Positions 24,834 to 34,178 of a stretch of DNA of 64,000 bases are shown one piece after another. The DNA lies in assembly GCA_046726375.1 (NCBI GenBank), contig JBKPAJ010000075.1, forward strand, positions 10,077-74,076, in the 5' to 3' direction. The notes beneath the pieces are model-generated. The model searched no databases. It was not told where the DNA came from and worked only from the letters and a program-made list of their open reading frames with translations. A program made the position numbers and the translations under genes. This DNA comes from DASPWV01 sp046726375. Its GTDB lineage: Bacteria; Acidobacteriota; Vicinamibacteria; Vicinamibacterales; UBA2999. Within the stretch, counting starts at the first letter, position 1. Each line of letters starts with the position of its first letter.

Positions 24834-25559
24834 TTAGTCCAGTCGGAAGTCGGTCCCGAGATAAATCCGACGCACCTCGTCATCCGCAGCCAACTGATCG
24901 GGGGTACCGCTGCGAAAAATGGTGCCGTCTGTGACGATGTATGCACGGTCGGTAATGCGCAGCGTTTCACGCACGTTGTGGTCGGTAATGAGCACGCCGA
25001 TGCCACGCTCCTTCAGATGAAAGATGATCTTCTGAATGTCTGTGACCGCGATGGGATCGATGCCGGCAAACGGCTCGTCGAGGAGCATGAATTGCGGCGC
25101 CATGACCAGGGCGCGCGTGATTTCAGCACGGCGCCGCTCGCCGCCGGAGAGCGTGTAGGCTGGTGCCGACGCCAACGGCGTCAGATTCAGCTCAGCGAGC
25201 AGATCTCGCAGACGTGTCCGTCGCGTTTCCGGATCGAGGTTGAGCGTTTCCAAAATGGCGAGAATGTTTTGCTCAACCGTGAGGCCGCGAAAGATCGAAG
25301 GTTCCTGGGGAAGATAGCCGATGCCTTTGCGCGCGCGCATATACATCGGATCGTCGGTGAGATCTTCGCCGTCGAAGAAGACGCGGCCGCGGTCGGGCGC
25401 GGTGAGGCCGACCGTCATGTAAAAGGTTGTGGTTTTGCCGGCGCCGTTGGGACCGAGCAGGCCGACGACTTCGCCGGAGGTAACCTCGAGATTGACATCG
25501 CGTACGACGGTGCGCCCGCCGTACGACTTGGTCAGTCCCTCTGTCCGGAGTGTCGACAT
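24834..25559 (-). CDS. lptB: LPS export ABC ATPase LptB
   Basis: 241 residues: Walker A GPNGAGKTT, Q-loop YLPQEPSIFRGLTVEQN, ABC signature LSGGERRRAE, Walker B FMLLDEPFAGIDP and H-loop TDHNVRETL, all typical of LptB. It powers LPS extraction with the LptF-LptG fusion encoded 22 kb away. Its ATG immediately follows the TGA of the LptC/LptA gene (TGAATG), so the two are translationally coupled. It is followed by rpoN, the same order as in proteobacteria. Confidence 0.96.
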   Translation of the reverse strand: MSTLRTEGLTKSYGGRTVVRDVNLEVTSGEVVGLLGPNGAGKTTTFYMTVGLTAPDRGRVFFDGEDLTDDPMYMRARKGIGYLPQEPSIFRGLTVEQNILAILETLNLDPETRRTRLRDLLAELNLTPLASAPAYTLSGGERRRAEITRALVMAPQFMLLDEPFAGIDPIAVTDIQKIIFHLKERGIGVLITDHNVRETLRITDRAYIVTDGTIFRSGTPDQLAADDEVRRIYLGTDFRLD

Positions 25560-27644
25560 TCAGTCGCGGGGTGACTCCGGGCAGTTGGTGTTGCCCTTGG
25601 TCTGGGTGCGTTGCTCCTCGTTGCCGTCGATCGAAATCCTATCGGACCCTCTGAAGAAGGTCAACGTGCGGCCCGTAGTTTCGCGGCACGATTCGATGTA
25701 TCGCACTGGCGCCCCCACGAGTCGGTATTGCTCGTCGGTCGGAAGATACGTGAGGCGAGTGCCGGACGCCTGCCGATTTTCGATCAAGACGCGAACGGTC
25801 TGGCCTTGCGCCTCCATCCTCTCGAGGGTGTTGTCCTCTGGCGCCAGCACGAGCTCGATTTGATCGGCGCGCAAATTGCCCTGCACGCCGTCGAGTTGTG
25901 CGTTTTTCGTGAAAATCGCGCGCCGCTTCGCGTCCACGAACTCGAATTGGTTGGCACGGCCGATCGAGGTCGACGGCGCGGACCCGTCCGCGGCTTTGCC
26001 CGCGATAGGAAGCACGGACACGACGTTGCCGGTCGCAAGCAGGTTTCCTTCACGATCGTCGAGCGTGAGGGCGTCGCCTTTGATTGACGTGGCCCCCTGC
26101 AGCAGCCAGACGCCTTTTGTGAATGTGCTCTTACCCTCTGCCTCGTCGTAGTTGAACTGATCCGCCTTGATCGTGACCGGTTCGGTGTCCTTCAGCAGCG
26201 TGGTCCCGCGCTCCCCCGCTTGCCGGCGGCCTGCGCCGAAGGTCGTGGTCACGCCACCGGCCGCGTTCATGCGTCTTGGCGTCAGCGTCACGTCGATCGA
26301 AGGCGCGTCGATGGTGACGCGCTCATCGTTGACCCGCGGCATTGGTCCTTCCTTCGGACTGGATACCGTCAGCACGCCTTTGGTGACCTCGTAGCGGCAA
26401 TCGGCGCTCGCCGCCCGCAACGCACCTTCCGCGAACGTGAACCCGCCGGTGAAGATCGCGGTCTCGACCGCGCCGCTCGATCCGAGGTCGACCTTGAGCG
26501 TGCGTCCCTTGGCCACACGCCGCGCTCCGTTCGCCGCCGGCTCGTTGAATTCGGTGCCACCGTCAAAGGTCAGCGAGGTGAGGCCTTTTCCTGCTGCCCC
26601 CGTTCCTTGCAGCGAGCTGGCCGTGATCGTGCGCTGCGGCGTGGTGCCGACCGCAAGCAGTTCCATACGGACGTTGTCCTGGCTGGACAGCTGTGTGACC
26701 GAGCCGTCGGCCGCAAGCGCGACGTCGATGTACTGGGCGAAGAGCTGCTGCGCCGGCGACCCGTCAGCGCGCCCAAGATGCGCCACCGACTGCCCGGCCA
26801 ATACGGCGTGTTCGAGCGTGCGTCCATCCGCCGCATAGTCGAGATTGATATCGCGCGCTTCCATGAACTGCACCGCGCCCATCGTGCCGCCGCCGGTGAT
26901 GTGTGCACCGGCGCGCAGCTCGATGCGATCCGGCTCGTCGATCTGCGCCTGCATGAACATCGTCGCTTGTTCGGCGGTGATCACTTGCGCGCCGCGCGTC
27001 ATGCGCACGGTGCGCTCGAATTGCGCGTAGCGCTGCATCCGCGAATAGCCTGCAGTGCCCGCAACGACTTCCATCGGCGGTTCTTTCTGCGTCGCGGCAA
27101 ACTTGACGACCGCCTGATTCAGTAACCACAAGGCATCTTGCTGGCGGTCATAGGTGAAGCCAACGCCTGTGCCCGACATGTTTTGGCGCTGAAACTTGAC
27201 CGGTCCGGATCCTTTGAGAATGCCTTCCGCCTCGGTGAACGTTGCCTGGTCGGTGGTGACGAGCAGCCCGTCGGAGGTGAGCAGCGAAACGCCGCCGCGA
27301 ACATCGTAGGAACTCCGCTCCGCGCCCACCCACGCATCCTGCCCACCAACGACAAACGATCGCCCGCCGCGATTATCGACCGTGGCTTTGAAGGCGACGA
27401 GCTTGGTGCGGCCGTCTTCGTACGTAATCTGGTTGGCAAACTCCACCCGAACGTCGCGGCGCTCGGCTTTGAGCTGGACGACGTCGCCGCCTCGGATTTC
27501 GACGCTCGATTTGGGATCGAGGCGCTCGGGGCGCGACAGAGACGTGGCAGGCGCGCGCTGACGCATCAGCAGCACGACGGCGAGGACGGCGCCGACAAAC
27601 ACGACCGCCAGGACGAGCCGCGCCCGGCGTTGCCAGCGAGTCAT
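25560..27644 (-). CDS. Fused LptC-LptA-type periplasmic LPS bridge protein
   Basis: 694 residues from ATG 27644. A basic N-terminus and one TM anchor (about 10-27: LVLAVVFVGAVLAVVLLM) resemble LptC. The rest is a chain of OstA/LptA-like beta-jellyroll segments with recurrent patterns of the type ADGRTLEHAVLAG, VTIKADQFNYDEAEGKSTFTKG and NTLERMEAQGQTVRVL. Standard LptC is ~190 and LptA ~185 residues, so this chain could hold several LptA modules and cover much of the periplasmic bridge as one anchored protein. It lies between recJ (21-bp gap) and lptB (no gap). Domain number is my estimate; the OstA repeats diverge strongly. Confidence 0.85.
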   Translation of the reverse strand: MTRWQRRARLVLAVVFVGAVLAVVLLMRQRAPATSLSRPERLDPKSSVEIRGGDVVQLKAERRDVRVEFANQITYEDGRTKLVAFKATVDNRGGRSFVVGGQDAWVGAERSSYDVRGGVSLLTSDGLLVTTDQATFTEAEGILKGSGPVKFQRQNMSGTGVGFTYDRQQDALWLLNQAVVKFAATQKEPPMEVVAGTAGYSRMQRYAQFERTVRMTRGAQVITAEQATMFMQAQIDEPDRIELRAGAHITGGGTMGAVQFMEARDINLDYAADGRTLEHAVLAGQSVAHLGRADGSPAQQLFAQYIDVALAADGSVTQLSSQDNVRMELLAVGTTPQRTITASSLQGTGAAGKGLTSLTFDGGTEFNEPAANGARRVAKGRTLKVDLGSSGAVETAIFTGGFTFAEGALRAASADCRYEVTKGVLTVSSPKEGPMPRVNDERVTIDAPSIDVTLTPRRMNAAGGVTTTFGAGRRQAGERGTTLLKDTEPVTIKADQFNYDEAEGKSTFTKGVWLLQGATSIKGDALTLDDREGNLLATGNVVSVLPIAGKAADGSAPSTSIGRANQFEFVDAKRRAIFTKNAQLDGVQGNLRADQIELVLAPEDNTLERMEAQGQTVRVLIENRQASGTRLTYLPTDEQYRLVGAPVRYIESCRETTGRTLTFFRGSDRISIDGNEEQRTQTKGNTNCPESPRD

Positions 27645-27665
27645 CAACCCATTCTATCGGCGCCG

Positions 27666-29375
27666 CTAGCGAAAATCTTCGACGCGGAGTTCGAGGTAGG
27701 TTTCGCCCTGAAACTCGTTTTGTTCGAGCGAAAACGCGAGTTCGACGCCGGCTTTCTGATCGGTGAGCGCCGCTTCACGTTCGGCCGCGTTCCAGTGAAT
27801 CGCGCGGAACGTGCGGCCGTCCTGCCGAAAGGCCATCTTCAGGTGCCGATCCTTCAACTTGCGCGGCCCGTCGATGACCTGGACGGGGCCGGTATGGAAG
27901 ATCGGCTTCGCGTTTCCCGGCCCGAACGGCGCCAGCGTGCCGAGCTCCGAAACGACCTGGCTGCCGATATTGCCAAACGTCAGCGGGCCATCGAGCCAAA
28001 GGCGCGGGCGGAGGTCATCCGGACCGAGGCGCGCCTCGCCCCACTCGTTGACCGCCTGCCTGAATGCCTTGATCCGATTGGCATCGAGCTGCAGTCCTGC
28101 GGCCTGCTTGTGGCCACCGAACCGAAGCAGCATCGGCGCACACGATTCGAGCGCGCCAAGGATGTCAAAACCGGGAATGCTGCGGCACGAACCATGCGCG
28201 ATGCCATCTTCGATCGACAGCACAATTGTCGGGCGATAAAACGTGTCGACGATTTTTGACGCGACGATCCCGATTACGCCGCGGTGCCATCCGTCGCCGG
28301 CCACCACCAACACCGAGCGCGAGCCGATCTCGGGATCGGTCTCGATGATCCTGCGTGCCTTGGCGACGATGTCCTGCTCTTCCTGGCGGCGGCGGTTGTT
28401 CTCGGCTTCGAGTTGCTCGGCGAGCTCGCGCGCTTCGTGCGCCATGCCTTCATCGGCCGCCAGCAGCAGGCGCGTCGCGATGTCGGGCGTGCTCATCCGC
28501 CCGGCGGCGTTGACCCGCGGCGCAACCATGAAGGCGATGTGATAGCTGTCGATGGTTTTGCCGGTGAGGCCGGCAACGTCAAGCAGCGCGCGCAGGCCGA
28601 CCTTGTGTGGTCCGCGCGACAGCATTTGCAGCCCGAGCTTTGCGATCACGCGATTCTCGCCAACGAGCGGTACGACGTCGGCAAGCGTGCCGATGGCCGC
28701 AACCTTCACGAACGCGGGCAGCCAGTGGGTGCGTCCCGCGCGATGACAGAGCGCCTGCACCAGCTTCAGCGCCACCCCGACGCCGGCGAGATGTTTGTCC
28801 GGGTATTCACAATCGTGGCGTTTGGGATTCACGACCGCGAGTGCAGGCGGGAGCTCCGTATCCGGCTCGTGATGATCGGTGATGATCAAATCGACGCCCA
28901 GCGCGCGCGCGCGCCGCGCGGCGTCCGCGCCGCGGATACCGCAGTCGACGGAGACGACAACATGCACGCCTTGTGCGTGGAGCCGATCGAGCGCCGCGGG
29001 CTGCAAGCCGTATCCATCGCGCAAGCGCTCCGGGATGAAGTGGACGACATCTCCGCCGAGAAGCTCCAGCGCGCGCCGCAGGATCACCGTGGAAGTGATG
29101 CCGTCCACGTCGTAGTCGCCGTGCACGGCAATGCGTTCGCGCTGCGCGATGGCGCGCAGCAACCGATCGACCGCTGGTGCCATGTCGGCAAGGCGCATCG
29201 GGTCGAGGAGATGCTCGAGCGACGGGTTCAAAAAGCGCGACGCCTCGTCCACGCTGCCGAGACCGCGAATCGCCAGGAAACGCGCGATAACCGGCGACAC
29301 CTTCAGCTCGTGCGCAAGCGTCGTGGCGCAGGTTTCATCACAGGTATGCGTTTGCCAGATCAGGGGCGCGGCCAT
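27666..29375 (-). CDS. recJ: Single-stranded-DNA-specific exonuclease RecJ
   Basis: 569 residues. The DHH phosphoesterase motifs are intact: HGDYDVDG (85-92), VVSVDCGIRG, ITDHHEPD, and the DHHA1 block GGHKQAAGLQLD near the C-terminal third. An OB-like C-terminal domain follows (LTFGNIGSQVVSELG, with FSLEQNEFQGETYLELRVEDF at the end). RecJ degrades 5'-ended ssDNA in mismatch and recombination repair. One base separates its ATG from the accA stop (TGATATG), so both are on one transcript. Confidence 0.95.
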   Translation of the reverse strand: MAAPLIWQTHTCDETCATTLAHELKVSPVIARFLAIRGLGSVDEASRFLNPSLEHLLDPMRLADMAPAVDRLLRAIAQRERIAVHGDYDVDGITSTVILRRALELLGGDVVHFIPERLRDGYGLQPAALDRLHAQGVHVVVSVDCGIRGADAARRARALGVDLIITDHHEPDTELPPALAVVNPKRHDCEYPDKHLAGVGVALKLVQALCHRAGRTHWLPAFVKVAAIGTLADVVPLVGENRVIAKLGLQMLSRGPHKVGLRALLDVAGLTGKTIDSYHIAFMVAPRVNAAGRMSTPDIATRLLLAADEGMAHEARELAEQLEAENNRRRQEEQDIVAKARRIIETDPEIGSRSVLVVAGDGWHRGVIGIVASKIVDTFYRPTIVLSIEDGIAHGSCRSIPGFDILGALESCAPMLLRFGGHKQAAGLQLDANRIKAFRQAVNEWGEARLGPDDLRPRLWLDGPLTFGNIGSQVVSELGTLAPFGPGNAKPIFHTGPVQVIDGPRKLKDRHLKMAFRQDGRTFRAIHWNAAEREAALTDQKAGVELAFSLEQNEFQGETYLELRVEDFR

Positions 29376-29376
29376 A

Positions 29377-30339
29377 TCAGCTCCCCTCGATGATGCCGAC
29401 CGAACCCATGCGGCGGAATTTTTGATAGCGCGCGTCGAGCCGGCTCTCGACGTCGACGGCGCGAGCGGCGGCGAGCGCGCGATCGAGGGCTGTGTCGAGC
29501 ATCGCCGCGGCCTGCGCCGGATCGGTGTGCGCGCCGCCGACAGGCTCCGGAACGATTTCGTCGATGACGCCGAGCTGCACCAGATCCGGCGCCGTCAGCT
29601 TCAGCGCTTCGGCCGCTTCGATTTTGCGACCCGCGTCGCGCCACAAAATGGCGGCACATCCCTCGGGAGGAATGACGCTGTAAATCGCAAACTCGTGCAT
29701 CAGGATGCGATCGCCCACGGCGATCCCGAGCGCGCCCCCGCTCCCGCCTTCCCCGTGCACAACGACGATCACCGGCACGCCCAGCAGCGTCATCTCGCGA
29801 AGATTGAGTGCGATCGCTTCGGCGACGCCGCGCTCCTCCGATTCGATGCCTGGATAGGCCGCGGGTGTGTCGACGAAGCACACGATCGAGCGGCCGAACT
29901 TCTCCGCCAGGAGCATCGCCTTGAGGGCTTTGCGATAGCCTTCGGGACGGGCGTAGCCGAAGTTTCGGTAAATCTTCTGCTTCGTGTCGCTGCCCTTCTG
30001 ATGCCCCACCACCAGGATTTCTTCACCGCGATATCGCGCCATGCCGGCCACGATCGCGTGATCGTCGGCAAAGCGACGATCGCCGCGCATTTCGACGAAG
30101 TCGGTGCAGAGCCGCTCGACGTAATCGAGCGTGGTCGGGCGAGACGGGTGGCGCGCGACGAGCACACGCTGCCACGGCGTGAGCCGGCTGTAGATGTCGC
30201 CGCGAATTTGCGTAATGCGCTGTTCGAGCCTCTCGATATCCTGCCGGCGCTGCTCGGTTTCGGGCAGCTTCGAGAGCGCCTCGATCTCTTTCATCAGGAT
30301 GCCGATCGGTTCCTCGAACTCCAGCAGTTCAGGCGGCAT
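29377..30339 (-). CDS. accA: Acetyl-CoA carboxylase carboxyltransferase subunit alpha
   Basis: 320 residues from ATG 30339; GTG 30345 two codons earlier is an alternative. The order LLEFEEPIG, HPSRPTTLDYVE, DRRFADDHAIVAGMARY, FVDTPAAYPGIESEERG, GEGGSGGALGIAVGDRILM and EGCAAILW is that of AccA. With AccD it transfers carboxyl from biotin to acetyl-CoA in fatty-acid synthesis; accD, accB and accC are not in the window. The C-terminal ~50 residues are Ala-rich. The 5' region between it and dnaE holds a long inverted repeat. Confidence 0.96.
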   Translation of the reverse strand: MPPELLEFEEPIGILMKEIEALSKLPETEQRRQDIERLEQRITQIRGDIYSRLTPWQRVLVARHPSRPTTLDYVERLCTDFVEMRGDRRFADDHAIVAGMARYRGEEILVVGHQKGSDTKQKIYRNFGYARPEGYRKALKAMLLAEKFGRSIVCFVDTPAAYPGIESEERGVAEAIALNLREMTLLGVPVIVVVHGEGGSGGALGIAVGDRILMHEFAIYSVIPPEGCAAILWRDAGRKIEAAEALKLTAPDLVQLGVIDEIVPEPVGGAHTDPAQAAAMLDTALDRALAAARAVDVESRLDARYQKFRRMGSVGIIEGS

Positions 30340-30353
30340 GCGCACCCGTTTGG

Positions 30354-30598
30354 CCGCAGATGAAACGCAGATAGACGCCGATGAAACGCGGATAGACGCA
30401 GATGAAACGCAGATGGGACGCAGATGAACGTAGATAGACGCAGAGGCGCCTTTGGATCGGGATGAGCAGTACCTTCCTTTTCAACGCCGAGGCGCCAAAA
30501 GGCGGCTGTTTGTCTGCCACGATCCAAACCAACATCCTGCGGTCATCTCTGTTCATCTGTGTTCATCTGCGCCTAACGTATCTGCGTCCATCGGCGGC
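30354..30598. repeat. GCAGATGAA-type large inverted repeat between dnaE and accA
   Basis: The left side (about 30356-30440) is a run of imperfect GCAGATGAAAC/GCAGATAGAC units. The right side (about 30541-30598) has the inverted form (TCATCTCTG, TTCATCTGTG, TTCATCTGCG). Inside these, TTTGGATCG on the left (near 30450) pairs with CGATCCAAA on the right (near 30521). The central part contains GGCGCC palindromes. The arms are ~75 bp or more and imperfect. It ends at the dnaE stop and lies just upstream of accA. It could fold in the dnaE-accA transcript. Confidence 0.8.
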
Positions 30599-33500
30599 TC
30601 AGCGAAGCGTCACGGAGCCGGCGCCGCACAGTCTCTCCACCGCTTCGAGCAATTGCGCTGACGGTTTCACTCGAACCTGTGACGTCACGTCGGCGCTGAC
30701 GCGCAGCCTGCGCCCGTCCTTCTCGACGTCCACTTCAATGGCCACGGGCCGGTCGCCGCGGTTCGCCGCGAGCACGTCCCACAGCGCTTCGAGCTTGGCG
30801 CGCGTGCAATTGCCGTTCAACTTGATGCGGACGCTCCTCGACAGGCGCTCACGCAAGGTGGTCAGCGGGAACGCTTCTGTCGCCTGCATGCGCGACGATT
30901 CCTCGTCGCGCTCGAACCGGCCGCGCACCGCCACGAGCGCGCCGTTCTCAGTCAGCCAGCGGTACTTGCCGTAGGCTTCAGGAAACACCACGACTTCAAC
31001 CGAACCCTGGGCGTCCTCGAGCGTGAAGACGGCCATGGGATCACCCTTTTTCGTCTTCAGCGGCCGCAGGCCGGAAATGATGCCGCCAACGTACACGTCT
31101 TCGACCAGCAGGCGGCCAGGCGTGCCATCGATTGGCTGCGGCAGCTCCGCGAGCACGAGATCGCCCACCGTGCGGGCGCCAAACGCCCGGAGGTCGTCGG
31201 CATAGCGATCGACCGGATGACCGCTCAGATAGAGACCAAGCGCCTCTTTCTCCTGTTGCAGCAACTCCATCTCGCTCCAGGCGGGGACATCGGTCAGCCG
31301 GATCACGGCGAGACCGCCGTCATCATCGCTGCCGCCGAACAAGTCGGCCTGCCCCTGGTCGCGATCGCGTTGCGTGCGATTCCCATGCTCGATCGCGCTG
31401 TCCACGGCGGCGAGCAACTTCGCGCGGCCGATCGCGAGCGTGATGCCTTGCGGAATCAAACTGTCGCACGCGCCCGACTTGACCAGCGCTTCGAGGACGC
31501 GCTTGTTGACGGCGCGTAAATCGAGCTCTTCGCAAAGCTGGTGGAGCGAGGTGATGCGGCCCACTCGCGTCCGCGTCTCGATGAGGCAGTGGATGGCGCC
31601 CTCGCCGAGACCTTTGATGGCGGTGAGCCCGAAGCGGACGCCTTCCGGGATCACTGTGAAATGCAGCTGGCTCTCGTTGATGTCCGGGGGCAGCACGGCA
31701 ATGCCCCGGTCGCGGCATTCGCCGATGTAGAGCGCGAGCTTGTCGGTATTGGCGGCCTCGATCGTGAGCAGCGCGGCCGCAAAATGACGGGGGAAATTCG
31801 CTTTGAGGTACGCGGTCTGATACGCCAGAAACGCGTATGCCGTTGAATGCGCCTTAGGGAAGCCGTAGCCCGCGAAATACTCCATCAGCTCGAATACCTT
31901 CGCGGCTTTCGTCTCCGAAATGCCTTTCGCCCTGGCGCCGGCGAGGAACGCCTCGCGCTGCTTGGCCATGACCTTCGGATCTTTCTTCCCCATGGCCTTG
32001 CGGAGCACGTCCGTTTGGCCGAGGGTAAAGCCGGCGAGTACGGCGGCGATGCGCATCACTTGTTCCTGATACGCAATCACGCCGTAAGTGTCCGCGAGGA
32101 TCGGCTCGAGCTGCGGCAGCTCGTACTTCACCTCGGCCTTCCCCTGTTTACGCGCGACAAAGTCGTCTACCATGCCCGACTTGAGCGGACCGGGCCGGTA
32201 GAGCGCGTTCATCGCGATGAGATCGTCGATGCGCTGCGGCTTGGCCTTGCGCAGAAGCTCGCGCATGCCGGAGCTCTCGAACTGGAAGATGCCGTAGGTC
32301 TGACCTTCGGTGAAGAGCTGATACGTTTTCTGGTCGTCGAGCGGCACGGCGTCAATGTCCAGATCGACGCCGTCGGTGCGCTTGATCTCGGTCAGGGCGT
32401 CGTGAATGAGCGTCAACGTGCTCAGGCCGAGAAAGTCCATCTTGAGGAGGCCGACACGGTCGACTTCCTTCATCGCCCATTGCGTGGTGATTTCGTCGCG
32501 GTTGCTCTTGAACAACGGCGCGTAATCGGTGATCGGCCCTGGCGCGATCACCACGCCGGCCGCATGCACGCCGGCATTGCGCGCCATCCCCTCCAGCCGC
32601 TTGCCCATGTCGAGCACGTCTTTGACCCGTGAATCCTGCTCCTGCATCTGCTTGAGCACGGCATTCTCTGTCAGCGCCTTGTCGATGGTCATGTCGAGCG
32701 CGCCCGGGATCTGCTTGGCGATGCGATCGACATCCGCGTAGGGCATGTCCATCACCCGGCCGACATCGCGGATCACCGCCTTGGCCTTCATCGTTCCGAA
32801 GGTGATGATCTGTGACACGTTCTCGCGGCCGTACTTGCGGGTGACGTAGTCGATGACCTCGGTGCGGCGCCGCTCACAGAAATCGACGTCGATATCGGGC
32901 ATCGAAACCCGCTCGGGATTGAGGAACCGTTCGAAGATCAGGTCGTAATGCAGCGGATCGACGTCCGTGATCTTGAGCGCCCATGCCACGACGCTGCCGG
33001 CCGCCGATCCCCGGCCGGGACCAACCGGAATGCCGTGCTCGCGCGCGTAGCGGATGAAGTCCCAGACGATCAGGAAGTAGCCGGGATACCCCATCCGCTC
33101 GATCATGTCGATCTCGTACGAGAGCCGCTGCTCGTAGTCCGAGATGGCGTGACGAAGCTTTCCTTCCTGAGAGAGCTGCTGCAGCCGCGCGACCCGTTCG
33201 ACAAACCCCTGCCGCGCGACGTGCTCGAAGTAGTCGTCCAGCGTGTAGCCTGCCGGCACGTCGAACTTCGGGAGGTGGTTCTCGCCGCTCTTGATCTCGA
33301 CGTTGCACCGTTCCGCAATGCGCAGCGTGTTGGCGAGCGCTTCGGGGGAGTCCTTGAAAATCTCGGCCATCTGCGCGGCGCTTTTCAGGAAGAACTGATC
33401 GCCGTAATAGCGGAGCCGCTGCTCGTCGTTCACCGACTTGCCGGTGCCGATGCACAACAGAATGTCGTGCGGCTTGTGGTCCCCTTCGCGCAGATAGTGC

Positions 33501-34120
33501 ACGTCGTTGGTCGCGACGAGCGGCATGCCCAGATCGCGGGCAATGGGAAGGAGGCCGGTATTGACGATGCGCTGCTCCTCCAGCCCTTGGAACTGCATTT
33601 CGAGGAAGAAGTTTCCGTTGCCGAGGATGTCGCGATACGTCGCGGCCGCGGCGAGCGCTTTCCTGGCCTGCTCGGCGCGGATCTCGGAAGGAATTTCTCC
33701 CTTCAAACAGCTGCTCAGCCCGATCAGCCCTTCGCTGTGCGACGCCAGCAGCTCCTTGTCGATCCGCGGCTTGTAATAGAACCCCTCGGTATAGCCTGAC
33801 GACACCAGCTTAATCAGATTCCTGAAGCCGGTCTGCGTCTCTGCCAGCAGCACGAGGTGGTTGTAGTTGTCGCCGAGATTGTTGGTGCGATCGAAGCGGC
33901 TTCCTGGCGCGACGTACACCTCGCAGCCGAGAATCGGCTTGATCCCACGCTTGCGCGCCGCATCGTGGAAGGTGACCGCCGAAAACATGTTGCCGTGCTC
34001 GGTCACCGCCATCGCGGGCATGCCAAGCTTCTGCGCTTGATCGAGCAACTCGTCGATGCGGCAGGCGCCGTCGAGAAGGGAGTACTCGGTGTGCAAGTGC
34101 AGGTGAACGAACTCAGACAT
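30599..34120 (-). CDS. dnaE: DNA polymerase III alpha subunit DnaE
   Basis: 1173 residues, the normal DnaE1 size. The PHP domain opens SEFVHLHLHTEYSLLDGA with its His motif. The polymerase palm Asp motif is in MPDIDVDFCERRR, with GPGRGSAAGSVVAWAL and GVHAAGVVIAPG nearby. The C-terminal parts contain the HhH segment, an OB domain (YVGGIISGLRPLKTKKGDP) and a tail typical of the family. It is the replicative polymerase subunit. ATG 34120 is preferred to GTG 34123. It is between guaA and accA on the same strand. Confidence 0.97.
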   Translation of the reverse strand: MSEFVHLHLHTEYSLLDGACRIDELLDQAQKLGMPAMAVTEHGNMFSAVTFHDAARKRGIKPILGCEVYVAPGSRFDRTNNLGDNYNHLVLLAETQTGFRNLIKLVSSGYTEGFYYKPRIDKELLASHSEGLIGLSSCLKGEIPSEIRAEQARKALAAAATYRDILGNGNFFLEMQFQGLEEQRIVNTGLLPIARDLGMPLVATNDVHYLREGDHKPHDILLCIGTGKSVNDEQRLRYYGDQFFLKSAAQMAEIFKDSPEALANTLRIAERCNVEIKSGENHLPKFDVPAGYTLDDYFEHVARQGFVERVARLQQLSQEGKLRHAISDYEQRLSYEIDMIERMGYPGYFLIVWDFIRYAREHGIPVGPGRGSAAGSVVAWALKITDVDPLHYDLIFERFLNPERVSMPDIDVDFCERRRTEVIDYVTRKYGRENVSQIITFGTMKAKAVIRDVGRVMDMPYADVDRIAKQIPGALDMTIDKALTENAVLKQMQEQDSRVKDVLDMGKRLEGMARNAGVHAAGVVIAPGPITDYAPLFKSNRDEITTQWAMKEVDRVGLLKMDFLGLSTLTLIHDALTEIKRTDGVDLDIDAVPLDDQKTYQLFTEGQTYGIFQFESSGMRELLRKAKPQRIDDLIAMNALYRPGPLKSGMVDDFVARKQGKAEVKYELPQLEPILADTYGVIAYQEQVMRIAAVLAGFTLGQTDVLRKAMGKKDPKVMAKQREAFLAGARAKGISETKAAKVFELMEYFAGYGFPKAHSTAYAFLAYQTAYLKANFPRHFAAALLTIEAANTDKLALYIGECRDRGIAVLPPDINESQLHFTVIPEGVRFGLTAIKGLGEGAIHCLIETRTRVGRITSLHQLCEELDLRAVNKRVLEALVKSGACDSLIPQGITLAIGRAKLLAAVDSAIEHGNRTQRDRDQGQADLFGGSDDDGGLAVIRLTDVPAWSEMELLQQEKEALGLYLSGHPVDRYADDLRAFGARTVGDLVLAELPQPIDGTPGRLLVEDVYVGGIISGLRPLKTKKGDPMAVFTLEDAQGSVEVVVFPEAYGKYRWLTENGALVAVRGRFERDEESSRMQATEAFPLTTLRERLSRSVRIKLNGNCTRAKLEALWDVLAANRGDRPVAIEVDVEKDGRRLRVSADVTSQVRVKPSAQLLEAVERLCGAGSVTLR

Positions 34121-34142
34121 CACGCATCCCTACATCACAGCA

Positions 34143-34171
34143 CATCGCCACCCCACATCGCCATATCGCCA
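34143..34171. repeat. Short CATCGCCA tandem repeat before dnaE
   Basis: CATCGCCA occurs at 34143-34150 and 34156-34163, followed at once by TATCGCCA (34164-34171). It fills most of the 58-bp gap between the guaA stop and the dnaE start. Another example of 8-bp tandem units in an intergenic space. Confidence 0.65.
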
Positions 34172-34178
34172 GATCGTG

